Positions 5,523 to 8,762 of a stretch of 8,762 bases of DNA are shown here, one piece after another (the stretch's first letter is position 1; the number at the start of each line of letters is the position of its first letter). The translations under genes were made by a program, and so were the position numbers. Below the pieces are notes generated by a model. The model was not told where the DNA came from and ran no database searches. It worked only from the letters and a program-made list of their open reading frames with translations. The DNA is from Actinomycetota bacterium (GTDB lineage: Bacteria; Actinomycetota; AC-67), in assembly GCA_005883175.1 (NCBI GenBank), contig VAYV01000147.1:1-8762 (forward strand), in the 5' to 3' direction.

Positions 5523-8500
5523 CTATGCGTCTGCGCCGGCAGGCTGCTCGGACTGAGCAACGTCCGGCGTTTCGAGCCGTTCGCAGATGACCTTGCTGAC
5601 GCCCTCGCCGGCCATCGAGATGCCGTAGAGGACGTCGGCGATCTCCATCGTGCGCTTCTGGTGCGTGACGATGAGCAGCTGCGAACGCTCGCGGAACTCC
5701 GCTGCGATCTCGAGGAAGCGGTGCAGGTTCACGTCGTCGAGCGCGGGCTCGACCTCGTCCAGGAGGTAGAACGGCGAGGGGCGCGCACGGAAAACGCTGA
5801 ACAGCAGCGCGACGGCGACCAGCGAGCGCTCGCCGCCGGAGAGCAGCGAGACGCGCTTCACGCGCTTGCCTGCCGGGCGCGCCTCGACGTCGACGCCGGA
5901 GTTTAGAAGGTCGTCGGGATCCGTCAGAACCATCCGCCCTTCGCCGCCCGGGAAGAGTCGCGCGAAGACGCCGTTGAACTCGCGCGCGACGTCCTGGAAG
6001 GCCGCGCCGAAGATCTCGACGATCTTCTGGTCGACTTCGGCGACGACCGACGTGAGGTCGCGTCGGCTCCGCTTCAGGTCGTTGACTTGATCGCTCAAGA
6101 ACGTGTGCCGATCCACCAGGCCTTGGTACTGCTCCATCGCGATCGGATTCACGCGTCCCAGCAGCCCGAGTCTGCGGTCGAGCGTCGCCGCGCGTCGCGC
6201 GAGCTCGTCCGCTTCCTCGGGATCGGGCCGGACCGCTTCGAGCGCTTCTTCGGGCGACATCTGAAACTCGTCGCGCGCGCGTTGGACGAGCGAGGCGACT
6301 CGGTGCGACCGTTCGGCACGCCGGAGATCGGACTGATGCGCCAGCGTCCGCGCTTCGTCGAGCGCTGCTTCGGCGTCGCGACGCTCTTTGCGCGCGTTCG
6401 CGAGCCGCGTCTCGAGCGCGCGCCGGCGCTCCTCCGTTTCCGACCGTTGCGTGCGCGCGTCCTCCACCCACCGAGACGCGCGCGCGGACAGCTTTCCGGC
6501 CGCTTCGGCGACGGCACGGGCGCGCGCCGCACCCGTCGTCCAGGCCGTGCGACCCGTTTCCCACTGCGCGCGCATCTCGCTGACGCGCTGCTCGCTCGCT
6601 TGCAACGCGTTCAGCGATGCCACCGCCGCACGCTCGCGTTCGGTCGCCTCGCCGAGGTGGAGCGCCCGCTCTGCCGCGAGCCGCTCGATCTGAACCAACG
6701 TCTGCAGATCCACTTCCGGTTCCGACGCGACCGCCCTGCCGAGCCGGGACTCCACCGCACGCAGCTTCTCCGTGTCTTCGCGCAGCCGCTCTTCGACTTC
6801 GCTGAGCCGGCCGGTGATCACGCTGTCCTCGCGCGCGGTCGCGTGTGATTCACGCTCCAGCTGCGCGAGCCGTTCGGTCGCACCTGCGACTTGCGCATCG
6901 AGCGCGTTCAAGCGCTCGGAGATCTCTTGGGACTCGGTCTCCAAGACGTGCAGCTCGGCGCGCGCGTGCTCGTGCTCGCGACGGATGACCCCCAGCACGT
7001 CGGTCGCCGTCGCCAGCTCTGCGTCGCGACTGCGCAGCTCGTCGCGCGGATCGCGGATCTCTTCGCGCGCGCCTCCGGTCACCACGTTCGCACCCAGCCG
7101 GTCACCTTCGGGGGTCACGACCACGATCCCCGGGTGCGCGCGGCTTAGCTCCGCCGCCTCTGCGAGCGAATCAGCGAGCGCGACGCCGGACAGCAACCCG
7201 CGGACGAGGTCCGCGTGGGGGCCCACGGAGGAAACGACTTGCAGCAACGGCCGAACGCCGACCGGGACGGGTGCATAGATCGACGCGCCGGGCACGGCGA
7301 TCGAAGCGCGGCCTCCCTCTCGCTTCAAGCGCTCGAGCGCAGCCATCGCGTCGGCGCGCGACGTCGCAAGCACGGCGTCGGACAACGGACCCAACGCCGC
7401 GCGTAGTGCGCGCTCGTATCCCTGGGCCGCGCGCACCTGGTCGATCACGCGACCGGCGATGCCGTGCACGCCTTCGAGCAGTGCGGCCGGGTCGTGCGCG
7501 CGCGACACTTCTTGGAGCAGCATCTCCCTGCGCGCCGTCAACGCCTCGATGCGGCGCTCGGCGGCGAGCGCGCGCGCTTCGATCTTCTCGACCGCCCGTC
7601 GCTGGGCCGTTGCGCGCGCTTCCGCTTCGTCCAGCTTCGCGCCGAGCATCGTCTCGTCCGCGTCCAGGCGCTCGAGCTCCTGACGGACCTCCGACAGCCC
7701 TCCCTGCGAGCGATCGGCCGCGTTCTGTGCAACGCCGCGATGCTCGAGCAGCCGCGTGCGCTCGTCGTCGGCCGCTTCAACCGCCGCGCGCAGCGCGGCG
7801 CGCTCGCCGTGGAGATGCACGACCTCCTCGCGCGCCCGTGACGCTTCTTCGCGCGCGGTCTGCACGGTCTGCCGCTCGGTCTCCGCGTGGCGCGCTTCTT
7901 CCTCGGCCCGCTCGCGCGCGGCCCTCGCTTCGCCCAGCGCGTCTTCCGCGCGCGCGATCTCGTCGGGAGACGGCGCCTCGTCGCGCGGTTCGCGCGCCGC
8001 TAGATCGTCGAGGTGCGTCGCGCGCTCCGAGGCAAGGCCGGCAAGCGCGTCGAGCCGGTCGCGGATGGCGGCGAGCCGGTACCCCGTCGACAGCAAGCTT
8101 TCGGCCGCACGCGCCGCCGTCGAAAGCTCGGCCTCGCACCGCTCGCCTCGCTCGGTCAGCTCGCCGACCGCGCGTGCGATCTCGTCCACGTGCTCGACCG
8201 CGCGGCGCTCTGCTTCGGCGTCCTCTTCGCCGGTCACGGCCGAGAACTCCAAGACCCACAGCTTCAGCTTTACTTCGCGCAACTCCGCCTCGATCTCGGA
8301 TGCTCGCTTTGCGACCTCCGCTTGCCGCTCGAGCGGGCGGATCTGTCGCCGGAGCTCGGCGATCACGTCGCCCAGGCGTTCGATGTCCGCGTCGACACGC
8401 TCCAGCTTGCGCACCGCGCGCTCTTTCCGCTTCCGGTGCTTCAGCAGACCGGACGCTTCTTCGATGACCGCGCGCCGGTCCTCCGGACGCCCCGACAGGA

Positions 8501-8762
8501 TCTCGTCGAGCTGCCCTTGCCCGACGATCGTGTGGAGCTCGCGGCCGATCCCAGAGTCGGAAAGGAGCTCTTGGACGTCGAGCAGCCTGCACGGGACGTC
8601 GTTGATCGCGTACTCGCTCTCACCCGTGCGAAAAAGGGTGCGCCGCACGCTTACTTCCGTGAAGTCGATCGGCAACACGCCGCTCGAGTTGTCGATCGTC
8701 AGCTCGACCTCTGCGCGCCCGAGCGCCGGCCGTTTCGGGGTGCCGGCGAAGATGACGTCTTC
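5523..8762 (-). CDS. smc: Chromosome partition protein Smc, 5' end cut by the window
   Basis: ATPase of the Smc-ScpAB condensin that organises and segregates the chromosome. The frame is open at 8762 with EDVIFAGTPKRPALGRAEVE, which aligns with about residue 62 of B. subtilis Smc, so roughly 60 N-terminal residues, including Walker A, are outside. In the 1079 residues present: the N-head block QGQLDEILSGRPEDRRAVIE (near 8525-8465), a long Glu/Arg/Ala-rich coiled coil, the hinge at about 7061-7481 (VIDQVRAAQGYERALRAALG to VVTGGAREE), the returning coiled coil, then the C head with NPIAMEQYQGL, the ABC signature LSGGE (5829-5843), Walker B FYLLDE (5754-5771), D-loop ALDD and the switch His in LLIVTHQKRTME. 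Total length would be near 1140, normal for the family. TTG at 8678 is internal, not a start. The arm codons create long false frames on both strands. Confidence 0.97.
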   Translation of the reverse strand, partial: EDVIFAGTPKRPALGRAEVELTIDNSSGVLPIDFTEVSVRRTLFRTGESEYAINDVPCRLLDVQELLSDSGIGRELHTIVGQGQLDEILSGRPEDRRAVIEEASGLLKHRKRKERAVRKLERVDADIERLGDVIAELRRQIRPLERQAEVAKRASEIEAELREVKLKLWVLEFSAVTGEEDAEAERRAVEHVDEIARAVGELTERGERCEAELSTAARAAESLLSTGYRLAAIRDRLDALAGLASERATHLDDLAAREPRDEAPSPDEIARAEDALGEARAARERAEEEARHAETERQTVQTAREEASRAREEVVHLHGERAALRAAVEAADDERTRLLEHRGVAQNAADRSQGGLSEVRQELERLDADETMLGAKLDEAEARATAQRRAVEKIEARALAAERRIEALTARREMLLQEVSRAHDPAALLEGVHGIAGRVIDQVRAAQGYERALRAALGPLSDAVLATSRADAMAALERLKREGGRASIAVPGASIYAPVPVGVRPLLQVVSSVGPHADLVRGLLSGVALADSLAEAAELSRAHPGIVVVTPEGDRLGANVVTGGAREEIRDPRDELRSRDAELATATDVLGVIRREHEHARAELHVLETESQEISERLNALDAQVAGATERLAQLERESHATAREDSVITGRLSEVEERLREDTEKLRAVESRLGRAVASEPEVDLQTLVQIERLAAERALHLGEATERERAAVASLNALQASEQRVSEMRAQWETGRTAWTTGAARARAVAEAAGKLSARASRWVEDARTQRSETEERRRALETRLANARKERRDAEAALDEARTLAHQSDLRRAERSHRVASLVQRARDEFQMSPEEALEAVRPDPEEADELARRAATLDRRLGLLGRVNPIAMEQYQGLVDRHTFLSDQVNDLKRSRRDLTSVVAEVDQKIVEIFGAAFQDVAREFNGVFARLFPGGEGRMVLTDPDDLLNSGVDVEARPAGKRVKRVSLLSGGERSLVAVALLFSVFRARPSPFYLLDEVEPALDDVNLHRFLEIAAEFRERSQLLIVTHQKRTMEIADVLYGISMAGEGVSKVICERLETPDVAQSEQPAGADA

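Noticed and set aside
5503..6564. 353-codon minus-strand frame inside the 3' part of smc
   Set aside because: Arg-rich shadow of the smc coiled coil and head; the smc frame carries the LSGGE and Walker B motifs.
7271..8467. 398-codon Arg/Ala/Ser-rich open frame on the plus strand, opposite smc
   Set aside because: Low-complexity shadow of the coiled-coil codons of smc; no start signal or recognisable domain.
8676..8678. Start of smc at the TTG at 8678
   Set aside because: The frame stays open upstream to the window end and encodes conserved Smc residues (EDVIFAGT), so the real start is outside.

Overview
The window is one continuous, very GC-rich stretch of chromosome. Every convincing gene is on the minus strand, so transcription runs from high to low coordinates. 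The content is a bacterial housekeeping cluster for chromosome organisation, protein targeting and ribosome/tRNA maturation. In transcription order it is: smc (its start lies beyond position 8762), ftsY, an ANTAR-domain regulator, ffh, rpsP, khpA, rimM, trmD and rplS (its end lies before position 1). Gaps are 0 to about 86 nt, and two junctions overlap (trmD/rimM by 1 nt; khpA/rpsP by 46 nt if the ATG start is used). This looks like one long transcription unit with possible internal promoters.

Several traits suggest an actinobacterium: the smc-ftsY-...-ffh-rpsP-khpA-rimM-trmD-rplS order, high GC, three GTG starts among the eight visible starts, an FtsY with an N-terminal membrane segment and Pro-rich linker, an Smc Walker B region of the type LDEVE.ALDD, and an ANTAR regulator. 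A deep-branching class, outside Streptomyces and Mycobacterium, is my inference and not proven.

Right part (4368-8762): Smc, the chromosome-organising ATPase, followed by FtsY, the SRP receptor. Middle (3648-4367): the only non-standard piece, an ANTAR RNA-binding regulator with a degenerate receiver domain, flanked by short stretches with hairpin potential. Streptomyces and Mycobacterium have the nitrogen genes amtB-glnB-glnD between ftsY and ffh; here that slot holds only the ANTAR gene. Left part (1-3647): Ffh (partner of FtsY), then ribosomal protein S16, the KH-domain RNA-binding protein KhpA, the 30S maturation factor RimM, the tRNA m1G37 methyltransferase TrmD and ribosomal protein L19.

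I see no mobile element, CRISPR array, tRNA, rRNA or insertion scar, and no stretch over 300 bases without a gene. I do not see a new multi-gene system. The points most worth following are the ANTAR gene in the SRP cluster, its non-phosphorylatable receiver, a candidate leaderless start for ffh, the rpsP/khpA overlap, and a Glu at the usual catalytic Asp position of TrmD.
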